Shown piece by piece: positions 11,146 through 22,654 of a stretch of 64,000 nucleotides of DNA. The translations under genes were made by a program, and so were the position numbers. Positions within the stretch are counted from its first letter, which is position 1, and each line of letters starts with the position of its first letter. The notes beneath the pieces are model-generated. The model did no database searches. It saw only the letters and a list, made by a program, of their open reading frames with translations, and was not told the origin of the DNA. The stretch comes from Agrostemma githago (lineage: Eukaryota; Streptophyta; Magnoliopsida; Caryophyllales; Caryophyllaceae), in NCBI GenBank assembly GCA_958450325.1, contig OY288256.1, forward strand, positions 49,928,953 through 49,992,952, read 5' to 3'.

Positions 11146-11265
11146 AGTGGAGAGGGGGAGCTGAAATTTTCAGAAAGTGACTGAAAAAATTCTATTGTAC
11201 ATAGGACTTTTTGTGGGGTTGATTTTCTATTTTGTTTTGGTTGGATCATATACGCCCCGATACAA

Positions 11266-11446
11266 TGTAGAAGTTGAATTGTAAATATTATTGATAACAA
11301 TGAGTTACATATATACTATAAGTATTAGACTAGCTACCAAATATAACTGAGTTAAGCTACCTCAATACAAAGACTAGTAGAGATAGAAGATTACAAGTAG
11401 GTAGACAATAAGATAAAACATTATCTACAATTAATAACTTTATAAC
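11266..11446 (-). mobile_element. Short LTR of the copia fragment (with adjacent PBS 11254-11265)
   Basis: On the minus strand it starts TGTTATAAAG and ends CTTCTACA, about 181 bp. It is followed by TTGTATCGGGGC, which matches the usual copia initiator-Met PBS TGGTATCAGAGC at 9 of 12 positions. Boundaries are inferred from these signals alone because no second LTR is visible. Confidence 0.5.
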
Positions 11447-12993
11447 ATTCCAACGAAAGAGGTGCAAACTATGCTATAGAGACAACAAAGGAGTCTAACA
11501 TCAAGAAGATGAGAGTTTGTTTGTCGAAAACTGAATGCCAATCCTCCAAATACTGTTCTGTTTCCGACTTTTCCACAACCTTACTCTTTTAGTGAAGAAC
11601 ACAACATAATATTCATCAACACCCAAATCCAAACGACCCTAGCTACAATGTTTGGTTTACTGAACTTTGAATGCAAATCCTAGGCCATGGTGCACAAAAA
11701 TCTAGTCAGACCATTTGAAACCTCCGATAATTTCCTAAAGACGTTGCTCGTTTTCAATATATCACAGGGTAGACGTTATTTCAACTAACAACATAATCTC
11801 TTATAAAAAAATTCCTAGGCGGTAGCCTGTGTCATTCTACGGTGTCGCTACTTCAACCAAGTTCCATACATGTCACGTATACAAAAAAAGTGAAATGAAA
11901 AATAATTATGTACCCCCCCGTCCCGGTCATTTCTTGTCCTATTTCATTTTGGGTGTCCCGGTCAATTGTTGTCCTTTTCATTTTAGAAATGAGATTGATG
12001 AACAATTTGTTCCTTCACACCCAATTTGGTACACTTGTCATACAGTAATTGATTCATTCCAATTTTCTAGGACAATAATTGATAGGGATACCAATTAGTC
12101 TCATGTTACTAATTAAAGAAGTAGTTTAATAAAAAAAAACATTAAAAAGATAAAGAAAATTAATATTAAGTCATCTTTTACACGAAACATAAGTATAAAT
12201 CCATGGGCCACGGCCCAACCCAAGATATATATATAGCTACTTGGCCGATTCTACTCTGCCATAAGCCATTTCGATTCCAACATATATGTGGCTAATAGGT
12301 TCGGTACAACTAATTGTTCTATAACATTGTCTTATCTCTGAAAGTCAATGGCCTGAATAACATCGGTTTTTCTTTTTTATTTTAGTTCAAAGGAACGTAT
12401 CATGTCGCAACTAAAAATCGAACCTCAATCTCACAATTTCAGTAAAAATTACCATTTGAGCAAACTATTGTGCTTAGTAGTCCAAATAACAGGTTTCAAA
12501 ACTTAATAACTACGGAGTATAATCGAACACTTGTGATTTATATAAACTTGTCCAAGACTCCAAAACTACACTTATATCTAATACGGAGTAGTATTTGACG
12601 GTTTAAAGAGATTATGTCAATCATCACATAATGATGATAGTAAGATTGATGGACGGAATGAAAATATTGACAAATACTCTCTCTGGTTTTATTTATTACG
12701 TTATTTCAATAAAATACTCTATCACATGTATATTTATGAAATGTAACAATAAATAAAAAAAAATAAAAAGAGTAACTAACATGGAGTACATCGTAAAACA
12801 AAATTTGTTTATATGAAACCCGTTACACAAAAAAAATCCATTAACTCAAAAAATCTAGTAAAAACAAAATCGATGATATATCATCACACATATTATATAT
12901 TCTTTATGTAATTTCTAAATATATCACAAGAATGTTCACCACCAATTATTATCCCGTCCACAAGGGTTTTGTAAAATCTTCAAAACTCGTCGT
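11447..12993. other. AT-rich low-copy intergenic sequence
   Basis: I see no convincing coding sequence here. It holds one probable Stowaway-like MITE remnant (11911-12095), scattered tacggagta words (for example near 12511 and 12580) and the probable 3' flank of the small minus-strand gene ending at 12994. Confidence 0.6.
11911..12095. mobile_element. Possible degraded Stowaway-like MITE
   Basis: The left end cccccccgtcccggtcatttcttgtcct resembles the CTCCCTCCGTCC terminus of plant Stowaway elements. The right end ctaggacaataattgatagggata pairs with it only partly. A second internal copy of the end motif (ggtgtcccggtcaattgttgtcct) occurs at about 11950-11972. The boundaries are approximate. 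Confidence 0.4.
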
Positions 12994-13173
12994 TCAAAGA
13001 AGAGACAATCTAGTCCCAATTGGAAAATACGACTTAACAACGGGCACTTTTGAGCCTTTCATCGAATTATCTGATTTCACCACTTGATCGACATAGACAA
13101 CATTTTTTTCTCCTTCACAATCAACCTTTTTGTGGTTCCCAAAACAACCAACAATGTTAGAAAACAAATCCAT
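12994..13173 (-). CDS. Small plant protein, 59 aa, family ending in SYFPIG
   Basis: ATG at 13173 and TGA at 12994-12996 give a single-exon 59-residue protein. It begins MDLFSNIVGCF, has a short Lys/Asp/Glu-rich middle with a VYVDQ motif, and ends KSYFPIGTRLSLL. There is no signal peptide or membrane segment beyond the mildly hydrophobic start. The plus-strand gene at 23834 encodes a clear relative: same F-S...CF start, C-E/D-x-E, VYxD, and a terminal SYFPIG block followed by xxxS. A TATA box lies about 100 bp upstream (13270-13277). I do not recognise a named function; families of short plant proteins with such C-termini exist and some are stress-responsive, but that is only analogy. Agreement with a paralogue is the main reason to accept so short a frame. 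Confidence 0.72.
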   Translation of the reverse strand: MDLFSNIVGCFGNHKKVDCEGEKNVVYVDQVVKSDNSMKGSKVPVVKSYFPIGTRLSLL

Positions 13174-13269
13174 AGAGTATGTTTTGTTAGTTTTTTGTAA
13201 ATAGATTTTATTGATTTTATTAAGCTTGTGTTGAAAATATTAATGATTTTCTTGGCTTAATTTGCATCG

Positions 13270-13277
13270 TATTTATA
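13270..13277 (-). promoter_or_regulatory. TATA box of the 59-aa gene
   Basis: The minus strand reads GTATAAATAC, 97 bp upstream of the ATG at 13173. This leaves room for a transcription start about 30 bp on and a 5' leader of roughly 65 bases. Confidence 0.6.
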
Positions 13278-13718
13278 CTAACAAAAAATGTTTCAAATCA
13301 CCCATAAATGTAGGAATCAAAGGAAGTTAACAATGATTAGAGACAAGTGTCTTGGAGATCAATTTTTAAAAACTTTCCCCTTAATTCATTCCACGATTAT
13401 GGTTCATACGACGAATAGAAAACTTACACGTGTATTCTAATATTAGATACAGAGCACTTAAGTGAATGTTAAACGCAAATTATTAAAGTTGTTTGGTGAT
13501 TTATTTGATGACACTAATTCTCAAATGGATCGTCTCACGCTAAATTCATTGTAAAAACCTCTCACATGATGCTATGATGGTAATTACCGTTTTGAGTTCT
13601 AGTGAATTATAAAACGTGTCTCGCAATAAACGCGCGTTAGACAATTTTGCAAGAGACTTACTAATTTGATGACAATATTGAACAAATGGAAACATACACG
13701 TATGAATTAAATTAAATT

Positions 13719-13719
13719 C

Positions 13720-13780
<61 letters not shown>

Positions 13781-13806
13781 GTTATTGTTATTGTTATTGT
13801 TATTAT
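13719..13806. repeat. (ATT)n microsatellite passing into (GTTATT)n
   Basis: An uninterrupted ATT run of about 20 units is followed from about 13781 by GTTATT units. It sits in the shared upstream region of the two divergent small genes. Confidence 0.95.
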
Positions 13807-14245
13807 TTATGTTGTAAATATTTCATATTTGTCTCCAGTTTATGTATATTATCAAACTAAAAACAAATATACTCCCTCCGCTCAATATTGATGTTCCTAC
13901 TTTGTTTTGACATATTGATTAAGAAATACATTAAAAAATGAAATTAAGTAATATTCAATCCGTTCCAACCATTTGTATACATTTTTTTTAAAACTATTTA
14001 TAAACGATGAGAATTTTCAATATAACATTTTAATTTATTAATTATTATTCCCTTCGTATCTATATATTCCTTATAACGCAGTATGGTTTGGAATTACAAA
14101 AAGTCAATTTTTTTCAATAAGACATTTCCCATCCCCCAAGAATTATATTTTTTGTCATACATAAATTACTTGATACGTCACACACATTAGAATTTGTGAC
14201 TCTAATAGGACGAAAATTATGTTATAATGTGATTTGTGTTACATC
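13807..14245. other. Intergenic sequence with Stowaway-end-like fragments
   Basis: Pieces such as tactccctccgctcaatattg (13872), atccgttccaaccatttgtatac (13958) and attcccttcgtatctatatattcc (14047) resemble MITE termini, but no complete inverted-repeat element can be drawn. No coding sequence is seen. It ends in acatc (14241-14245), the left target-site copy of element D. Confidence 0.5.
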
Positions 14246-15043
14246 TGTTCGGGCCAAAAATTTGTACTCCAAGAATACCACGTGGCAAAATACGATTGGA
14301 CGGTCAAAAGGTCAGAAGTCAAAGGTCAACAACGCAAGGGTTCACGGTCCACGGACAAAAGTCAAAATCAAAGATCACAAGACGGAAGCCAAAATTAGTC
14401 GAACGTCAACAAGTCAAGTCAACCCGGAATAATACGTAAAGGTGGGCCAAGCCAAGCAGAAGAGAAAATAAGGCTACGGGCCACACAATCGGACCAGCCT
14501 AGAAGACAAAACAAAACCCTAGCTCATACAAGAGAAAGACAAAAGTCTTCCCTACAAGTGAGGGAGTCTTCCTAAAAACTAGGAGAAAAGAAAGGAATTA
14601 AGGGTAACAATTGTAACAGCCAGTCAACGCAATCAAGGGCCATAATGAGAATTAAATACCAAGATCCCCCACTAATGAGGGGATAGCAGGCAACAGTATA
14701 AAAAAGGAGGAGGGAGCATTCGAGCGAGGGATATAAAAGAACACCCATTCCAAGCTCGCATACCCACAATCAGTCAAGATCATAATTAGAGTAAATTTGC
14801 TTGTATTTGCATTCTCTTCTTCATCTCTTCTAGTCCATAGTAGAAACTTTGGTGGGATTCCGACTCCCCCCGCGGTTTTTCCCACATCGGGTTTCCGCGT
14901 CACCAAAACCTTGTGTGTGTTCTCTCTCCTTTCGTTATTTTCTTGTTCGCTAGATCCGATTCAATTTCGTCAAACCATAGTTATAGGGCGATCGCTTTGA
15001 CCCCCCACCGATATCGAAGACCCGATAAATTTTTACCAAAACA
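14246..15043 (+). mobile_element. Element D 5' LTR
   Basis: It starts TGTTCGGGCC and ends ACCAAAACA. Possible TATA boxes are TATAAAAA at 14697-14704 and TATAAAAG at 14732-14739. It has no palindrome cluster of the kind seen in families A (Athila), B and C. Confidence 0.93.
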
Positions 15044-15046
15044 ATT

Positions 15047-15064
15047 TGGCGCCCACCGTGGGGC
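15047..15064 (+). promoter_or_regulatory. Element D primer binding site
   Basis: TGGCGCCCACCGTGGGGC starts three bases after the LTR end. This PBS wording recurs in many plant Ty3/gypsy elements. I do not assign the tRNA. Confidence 0.85.
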
Positions 15065-15118
15065 AGAGTGATCATCTCCTATAAGCCAAATCCTACAGTG
15101 AAGCAATTCCGTATCGCC

Positions 15119-17172
15119 ATGTACGGATTTGATCGAAGTCCCTCCAGCAGTCAAGGAGCTTCAACCCAGCCCAGTGGAGGAGGATCGTCCCCAGGATCAG
15201 CAGAGCCAATTCTCACGCCCCTCACTCTAGCAATCCCCACCAGCCTGACGGTGAAACCCACGCTTTCGGCGTCTAGGCCCCCTCCGACGCCTAAAACTTC
15301 TGGGGTCACTAGCTCCTCCAAGGCTAGGAAGGAAAGCATACCAACCAGAGCCTTGACTCCAGGAGGGTTCGTAGGAGAAGCTTCCAGTAGAGCGGGGTCA
15401 CCAGACCTGATGCAGAATATGCTTCAGGGAATCAATGCTCTGCGTCAGGCAGTAGAAACTCTGCAGAAGGACAATCAAGATATCAAGGCTCGGATCTCGG
15501 CAGCAGACAAGACTCCAGTTGCATCGCTCCAGATGTCACCAGAGATACCGTCCCTGATGCCTAGAGGAGAGACCAGCATCCGCAGGAGTCAATGACCAGC
15601 AGGAAGACCACCAGAGAAGTCCCCTCAGAATTGGTCACCAGACTAGAGTTAGGATTGGCTCCACCAGGCCCAGTCATTGAACCCCAGGGATTGGGTTACC
15701 TGACCTACGGCCCCACACCTGGCAGATCTCCTACCACAGGTAACCTTCCCTCTAACATCGAAAGTCGAGAAACTAACTCACTATCTTTTGCAGGCACCCC
15801 TGTCCACCAGGCGCCAGGATGGCAATTCGCAACTCCACCAGGGATAACCACCTTGTCCAGCATCCAGTCCCCTGGGGGAGTGTGGACAGCACCCAGAACC
15901 CCCCTCCAGCAGGCGTCAGAATGGCAGCCCGGATCCACGACAGTAGCAGTACCTTTGCCTCCTCCTCCTAGTAGCCAATACCTTGGAGGACCTTATGCAG
16001 AGAGTACTCCTTTCAACGTTTCTCCTCCTGCCTCTAACCCTCTTGCAGGAAAAATCAGCACAGCAGATCAGCAGCGCCAGGAACTGAAGGAATTGAGGGA
16101 CCTGATCAACAAGATTCCTGGAATGCCACGCCCCCTGGTGAGAGTGACTAGGGACAGCTACGCAGATTCGCCTTTCATCGACGATCTAGCCTGTGTTGCC
16201 GTACCCAAGGGTTTCATGCCACCAGCCATGGCGCGTTATGACGGCACTGCGGACCCCCTAGATCACATCAACCAATACAAGCAGAAGATGATGGTGGTAA
16301 CCGCAACGGGGCCCCTGAAGAAAGCCTGCATGTGCAAGGGGTTTGGCTCCACTCTGTCAGGAGCAGCCCTCTATTGGTTCGTCGGTCTGCCTAACCGAAG
16401 CATCACCTCCTTCGTTGACCTGGTCAATGCCTTCAACCAGCAATTCGCCAGCAGCAGAAAACCAGAGAAGCAGACCAGTGACTTGTATCGGTTGGTGCAG
16501 AAGTTTGAAGAATCCACACGCGACTTCCTCAACAGATTCAACAAAGAGAAAGTAACCATCCCCAGATGTGATGTGCTCACTGCCATAGAAGCCTTCCGCC
16601 AAGGGCTCCACCAGGACTCGGATGTATACAAGGACCTCACAAAATATCTGTGTACCACATTCGAGAATGTGCAGACCAAGGCGATGGCAACCATCAGGCT
16701 AGAAGAGGATTCAGGCCCCAGAAGGGTTGCGTATGGTTATGAGCATGTCACCAGAAAGGCGCTAGCAGAAAAGAGGGGTGAAAGATCAAAGCCCTATGAC
16801 AGGAATGTGAGCAAAATTTCCGAGGAGAAAGACTGGAAGAACAGTCCAGGATTGCCACCCAAAGTAAGTGAGTATGGGTTCTCTACCAAACTTGATGGGG
16901 TGCTCAAGGCTCTGAGGGAGTTAGGGCGCAGAGTCAAGTGGCCCAGGAGACAGGAGTACACCAATGACCGAAGAGACGCCAGCAAGAGGTGCGAATTCCA
17001 CGACGACATTGGACACAATACTGATGAGTGCGTCCAGCTCAGGAGGGAGGTTAAGTTCCAGTATGATCAGGGGAACCTGGACCACCTCGTGTCTAGAAAC
17101 TCCAGCAGGATAAATGCAGCAGACCAAGTATTGCCTTCTCGACCTCCAGTATGTACCAAATTGTCAATGTGA
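15119..17172 (+). pseudogene. Element D gag (two frames)
   Basis: The likely start is ATG 15119 (MYGFDRS). The first frame, a Ser/Pro-rich head ending in a short coiled-coil-like LRQAVETLQKDNQDIK, stops at 15593-15595. A second frame opens at 15592 (ATGA overlap) and runs to 17172. It contains the retrotransposon gag core (ARYDGTADPLDHINQYK, ALYWFVGLP, FVDLVNAFNQQF, RDFLNRFNKE, FRQGLH) and a CHHC zinc knuckle CEFHDDIGHNTDEC near 16990-17032. The join between frames is more likely an indel than programmed recoding, since the head and core normally form one gag. The product would be the capsid/nucleocapsid polyprotein. Confidence 0.85.
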
Positions 17173-18401
17173 TCACAGGAGGATCGGAATTATGCGGGTT
17201 GACCTACTCAGCAGCTAAGAGGCATGCTTCCCAGACCAGAGGAGACAGACCAGAGCATTCTTGCGGAGTCAGTTGCAAAGATCTCCCAGCTGTCACCTTT
17301 GACGAAACTGATGCAAAAGCCACTCCGGAGATGCACCATGACGCCCAAATAATTACCCTCTCCATAGGGAATTGCACTGTGAAGAAGATTCTGGTGGACA
17401 CTGGGAGCTCAGTCAACCTCATCATGCGGGAAACCCTCCAGAACATGGGGTTTAGCAAGAAGGACCTGACCAGGAAGGCGGTTCCCTTGGTAGGTGTCAG
17501 TGGTGAAACCAAGCACTCTCTAGGGGAAATTACCATTCCTACTTATGCTGGAGGAGTGAACAAGCAAGTGCGGTACCTAGTCATCGATGGACCCTCCACC
17601 TACAACGTAATCCTGGGGAGGCCTTGGATCCAGGAAATGAAGGCAATCACCTCCACCTACCACCAATGCCTGAAGTTCCCTACACCCTGGGGAGTGCAGA
17701 AGATCAGCGGAGACCAGGGAGAGGCCAAGGATTGTTATAGGGTAGCCCTTAAGAAGACAGCGAGCCCCCCAGCATAGCAATTAAAGAGCCTTCATCTGCC
17801 TCTGCAGGAGTACGTAGAACCACCTCAGGCGGAGTTGGATGAAGTCAACTTGGACAAGCAACATCCACAGCGAAAAGTGTTAATCGGATCAGAATGCACA
17901 GGTAATATCCGCCAAAACCTCGTTGAATTATTAAAAACTAACATGAACTGGTTTGCTTGGTCGCACGATGATATGGTAGGTATAGATCCGAGCGTTATCA
18001 CCCACAAGCTAAGCGTGGACCCAAGCTACAAACCAGTTCAGCAGAAGAGAAGGAAATTTGCCCCAGAAAGAAATCAAGTCGTAAACCAGGAGGTGGACAG
18101 TCTGCTGGCTGCTGGAAAAATCAGGAAGGTGAAGTATCCAGAGTGGTTGTCTAACGTGGTGGTGGTCCCAAAGAAGAATGGCAAGTGGAGGGTGTGCGTC
18201 GACTTCACCGACCTGAACAAAGCATGCCCGAAAGATCCATTCCCCCTACCACATATAGATGCCATGGTAGATGCTACCGCAGGCCACGAGATGCTAACCT
18301 TTCTTGATGCATGGAGTGGGTACAACCAGATCAAGATGCATCCGGCGGACCAGGAGAAGACAGCTTTAGGTCTGAGAGAGGTATATATTGTTAAAATGTA
18401 A
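17151..18401 (+). pseudogene. Element D protease and N-terminal RT
   Basis: One frame carries an intact-looking aspartic protease (ILVDTGSSVNLI near 17388-17425; VILGRPW near 17609-17630). After a single TAG (17775-17777, CAG-to-TAG type) it continues into RT: NWFAWSHDDMVGIDP, CVDFTDLNKACPKDPFPLPHIDAMVD, WSGYNQIKMHP. The frame ends at 18399-18401 after a one-base deletion near 18365, where RT resumes in the next frame. The VDTGSS catalytic triad is present. Confidence 0.88.
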
Positions 18402-20422
18402 TGCCTTTTGGTCTGAAGAACGCATGTTCCACCTACCAGAGACTGGTCAATAAGATGTTCAAGAGACAGATTGGGGACACAATGGAGGTATATATTGACG
18501 ACATGGTCGTCAAGTCCAAGCAAGTTTCGCAACATACAACACACTTGGTGGATACCTTCAACACCCTGAGGGAATACAAGATGAAGTTAAATCCTTCAAA
18601 GTGCTCATTTGGAGTGTCATGTGGAAAATTTCTGGGGTACATGGTGACCCAGAGGGGAATTGAAGCTAGCACAGAGCAGATCAAGGCCATTCTCCAGCTG
18701 GAATCCCCGCAAAAGCCGAAAGACGTGCAAAGGCTAATTGGAAGAATCGCTGCTCTGAGCAGATTTATCTCCAGGTCTTCAGATAGATGTCGGGTGTTCT
18801 ATGATATCCTGAAGAAGGCCCAAAGGTTTGATTGGACAGCAGAGCACGAGAAGGCGTTCAGCGACCTGAAGCACTACCTCGGCACTCTACCTCTGCTGTC
18901 AAAACCGGAGCCTGGAGAACCTCTCTTCCTGTACCTGTCAGTTATAGAGGTAGCATTTAGTGCAGTACTAGTGAGGGAACACGAGGGAGCGTAGCATCCA
19001 GTCTACTATGTGAGTAAGTCTCTGCTTCCTGCAGAGACCAGGTACACATCTCTTGAAAAACTCGTACTTGCACTTGTTACAGCGTCTTATAAACTTCGAC
19101 CTTATTTTGAATCGCATGCTATTTCTATAATAACAAATTATCCGCTTAAAACTATTATGAGAAAACCTGAGTTATCAGGAAGAATGGCCAAGTGATCTAT
19201 ACACTTGAGCGGCTTCGACCTGAAATTTGTCCCCAGAACTGCGATAAAGTCCCAGGTGTTAGCAGACTTCGTATCCGACTTCAGCCCAGCACTGCAGACC
19301 CAGGCAGAGAAAGACATCCTCCTCCTTGAGGAGGACAAAGGCGAACAGGTGTGGAAGCTAAATGTAGATGGCGCCTCCAACATGCGAGGATCTGGAGCAG
19401 GATTAGTTCTGAAGTCTCCTCAGGGGGATCTCATAGTCCAAGCAGTACGGTGCGAGTTCCGAACAACAAACAACGAGGCAGAATATGAAGCTCTAATCTT
19501 GGGTCTCCAGCTGGCTCTGGACCTCAAAATCAAGCGCCTAGAGGCATACAGCGATTCCCAGCTAATAGTCAACCACATGAATGGCTAGTATGCAGCTAAG
19601 GACTCCAAGATGGTGTCTTACCTTGAAGTGGCAAAGGAGCTCTCCCTTAGGTTCGTAGCATTCTCGATCAACCAAGTCCCTAGGGACCAGAACGTGGAAG
19701 CTGACGCCCTAGCCACCCTGGGGGCAACCTTCAAACCAGGCGTAGTTTCCACCATACCCATTGTTCACGTCCTGGAGCCAGCAGTTTGGAAGGGTACACA
19801 GGAGCACAAGATGTCTGGAGAGGAGGAAAATTCACCAGACCAGGGGTTGCATTGGCTGCAGGAAGCAGGAGTCTGCAGCACCTCAGCAGAACAAGAAGAA
19901 ATCTCCGACTGGAGAAAACCCTACAAAGAATGGCTGCAAAACGATATTCTGCCAGCAGACAAGAAGGAAGCCAAGAGTTTTAGGATGAAAGTGTCCAGGT
20001 ACACCCTCATTGATGGTGTCATGTTCAAAAGATCAGCCGCTAGACCATACTTGAGGTGCCTGAGTCAGCAGGAGGTAGAGGTGGTTATGCATGACCTCCA
20101 CAGCGGTGATTGTGGAAATCATGCAGGGGGCAAGAGTCTATCCAACAAAGCACTCCGCCAAGGTTACTACTGGCCGACAATACGCAAAGATGCAAGGGAA
20201 TATGTTAAGAAGTGTGACGCCTGCCAGAGACATGCACCAGTCAATCACCAGCCAGCAGAGCCGTTGCACCCGATAATTTCTCCTTGGCCCTTCATGAAGT
20301 GGGGGATGGATATTGTTGGCAAGTTACCAAGAGCTCCAGGAAACAAAGTCTTTATGTTGGCCATGACATACAGACTACTTCTCCAAATGGATAGAAGAAG
20401 AATCATTCCCTCAGGTGACTGA
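18401..20422 (+). pseudogene. Element D RT palm, RNase H, second RNase H, integrase N-terminus
   Basis: All of this lies in one frame. RT runs from MPFGLKNA through the intact active site VYIDDM (about 18487-18504). A degenerate Ty3-type RNase H follows (LYLSVIEVAFSAVL, lacking the catalytic Asp of CDAS). Then comes a second, archaeal-type RNase H with DGAS (about 19368-19380), EYEAL, SDSQL and EADALA, so D-E-D-D is conserved. The integrase zinc finger (H...H...C-DAC) and the first catalytic Asp (GMDIVG) come next. Stops at 18992-18994, 19193-19195 and 19586-19588 are CAG-to-TAG or TGG-to-TGA type. A four-base insertion near 20371 shifts into the next frame. Confidence 0.88.
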
Positions 20423-21356
20423 GAAGCAGGTTATATCCTTCATAAAACGTAACATTATCTGCAGGTTTGGCATTCCTTCAGAGATCATCTGCGACAACGG
20501 ATCCCTGTTTATTGGCAACAAGATGGAGGCCTACTGCGCCAGGTGGAACATCACACTAAGCAAGTCTACCCCTAGAAACCCTCAGTCCAATGGTCAGGCG
20601 GAGTCTAGCAACAAAATTGTGATAGACAACCTGAAGAGAAGGCTGGAGGAGGCAGGGGGCAGATGGGCAGAGGAACTCCCCTTGGTGCTGTGGTCTGACA
20701 GAACTACACCCAAGGTGGCTACAGAACAAACACCTTTCAGTTTGGTCTTTGGTGCTGAGGCGGTCATCCCTTCAGAAGTGAGAGTGCCTACCCACAGATA
20801 CGGTTGCATAACAAAAGACAGGAACCAGGTGGAGATGGCAAGCAGCTTGGATACTATAGATGAGCTCAGGACCGATGCTCAAATAAGGATGGCCTCCTAC
20901 AGACAGACACTCGCCAGAAGTTACAACAAGAATGTCAGAGTCAGAATCCTGCAGGAAGGAGACCTAGTCCTCAGAAAAGTCTTCCAGAACACCAAGAACC
21001 AACGAGCAGGAAAGTTCGCCTACAACTGGGAAGGACCCTACCAAGTGGAGGAGGTAGTTGGGAATGGAGCCTACCGACTTATGACCATGGAGGGGAAAAT
21101 CATCCAAAAGCCATGGAACATCGTACACCTAAAGAAATACTTCTTCCAAATGGGTCTCAGCTATCAGCAATCTGGGCCACTGCCGCCAGAAACATGGGCT
21201 ACAGCCGCCAGAAACGTGGCATCTATTCTGCCAGGTGCACCTCCACCAGAACACAAGTTTAATTTTTTCAAACCTTGCAAACATATATTTTCCTGTCATT
21301 TTTTCGTTTTCTTTTCTTTCTTTTCGCAAAATTCAAATTTTTTCCCGCATATTTAA
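20415..21356 (+). pseudogene. Element D integrase catalytic core and C-terminus
   Basis: This frame continues the integrase: CRFGIPSEIICDNGSLF (second Asp, about 20490), SNGQAESSNK (Glu, about 20600), PLVLWSDRT, FSLVFGAEAVIPSE, and a chromatin/DNA-binding C-terminal LVLRKVFQNTK, GKFAYNWEGPYQV, NIVHLKKYF. With GMDIVG in the preceding frame the full D,D,35E set exists but is split by an indel. Coding by homology ends near 21145 and the rest of the frame is low-complexity. Confidence 0.87.
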
Positions 21357-22637
21357 ATCAGGAAAAATTTTGATTTCTTTTTTACGTATGTCGTCAAAAT
21401 TCAATTTTCTTTGGCGTCAAAGTTTGATTTTATTATTACATACACTTTCGAAATTTGATTTTCTCTCTTCATATATTTTCGAAATTCGATTTTTTCTTCC
21501 ACATATGTCTTCAAATATTGCGTTCCCTATCTTTGACGAATTTTTTCAGTTTTCCCAAACTGGTGACTAACCTGGTGGAGTGCACAATTTCTACAGAGGC
21601 GTGTGTCTTGTGACTAAGTGCCTACAACCGGGACATTACAGTCTCCTGCGCCACTTAGCACCCACGCAAAGCGTGGCACCTCCGACTGAGTGGACGAACT
21701 AAACCCCAGGCCACCACTATATCAAAGGTCGACCATACATACATAAGGCATGCATACAACAGAAGGTAGTAAGACAAAACTACAACAAACAATTACAATC
21801 AAACGCAAACAATCACGATCAAAAGCAAATGCTTACGATCAAGAGTTAAAGCACGAAGTGCCACTAAACACTAACACACTTCGCTCCCCTGAGCAAAGGC
21901 AAGGTCACCACATAATTTTTTTGGAAACACTAACAGAAGTTCACACTACGAGGGTTCACAAGTCGAAGACAAAGTTCAACAAAAGAGGAGTAGCATCACT
22001 CCAGCAAAACTTGGTCCATAGCCGGGACATTCTCCTCTGGTGGAGGCGGAACTGTAGCGGATCCTCCTGCAGAAACCTGGGTCTCTGATGAACAGCAACA
22101 GAACTCTCCCAGGATCATCAACAACATCCTCCTGATCCACACTCTCTTGCCCATCGACCTCCTGGTCAGCAATAGGGAAATCAACGGACTCCTTCAGATC
22201 CTCCGCCTCCACATCAGAAAGAGCATCCAGGTCAGGCGCCACAGGAAATTCCTCATCCAGTCGCTTCTGCTCTACAACCAGATTCCTCCGCCAATAATCT
22301 GCGAACCAAGTCCAACTCCTTCAGAGAACCTTCTTCTAGCACAGACCTGGGACCAGGAAGTAGCATATGATCCAGAAAAGTCATATCCTCTGCAGACTTA
22401 CCAAAGCCTTCAGGAAATTTGAGCACCACTCCAACAGAAACATCATCAACAGATCTGGGGGCAGAATAAGAGTGAGACTCAGAAAGATCTGCCACCAGGG
22501 GATCACTTTCCGCAGGAGTAATTTCTGAGAGAGAGGACGGATTACGCCTTCTCCTAGAACCAGCAAGGCCAGCAGAAGCAGAACCAACTGCCTACAATTG
22601 AAGCAAATGAAAATTCCCGCCTAAGATGAGCTTAGCC
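21357..22637. other. Element D post-integrase region with antisense ORF remnants
   Basis: About 1.3 kb. The first part (21290-21540) is T-rich with a loosely repeated TTCGAAATTCGATTTT-like unit. On the minus strand, 22495-22253 and 22242-21976 are open, in two frames, with acidic Ser/Glu-rich content (VADLSESHSYSAP, SVLEEGSLKELDLVRRLL, ALSDVEAEDLKESVDF). They look like one antisense gene broken by an indel, in the place where family-B Tat elements carry an antisense gene. I see no plant-mobile-domain motif, so homology to that gene is unproven. Confidence 0.5.
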
Positions 22638-22654
22638 GGAAATTTGGGGGCATT
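22638..22654 (+). promoter_or_regulatory. Element D polypurine tract region
   Basis: ggaaatttgggggcatt directly precedes the 3' LTR and is the expected plus-strand DNA priming site. The core is the five-G run. Confidence 0.75.

Larger units (their letters stand above)
9749..11446 (-). mobile_element. Ty1/copia retrotransposon fragment (5' end)
   Basis: On the minus strand: a short LTR (11446-11266), a weak PBS (11265-11254), gag from 11145, and a protease/GAG-pre-integrase region that stops abruptly at 9749, where the family-B LTR was inserted after the HRFGHPSLP motif. Integrase and RT are off-window or lost. Numerous stops and frame changes indicate an old insertion that served as target for later elements. 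Confidence 0.85.
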
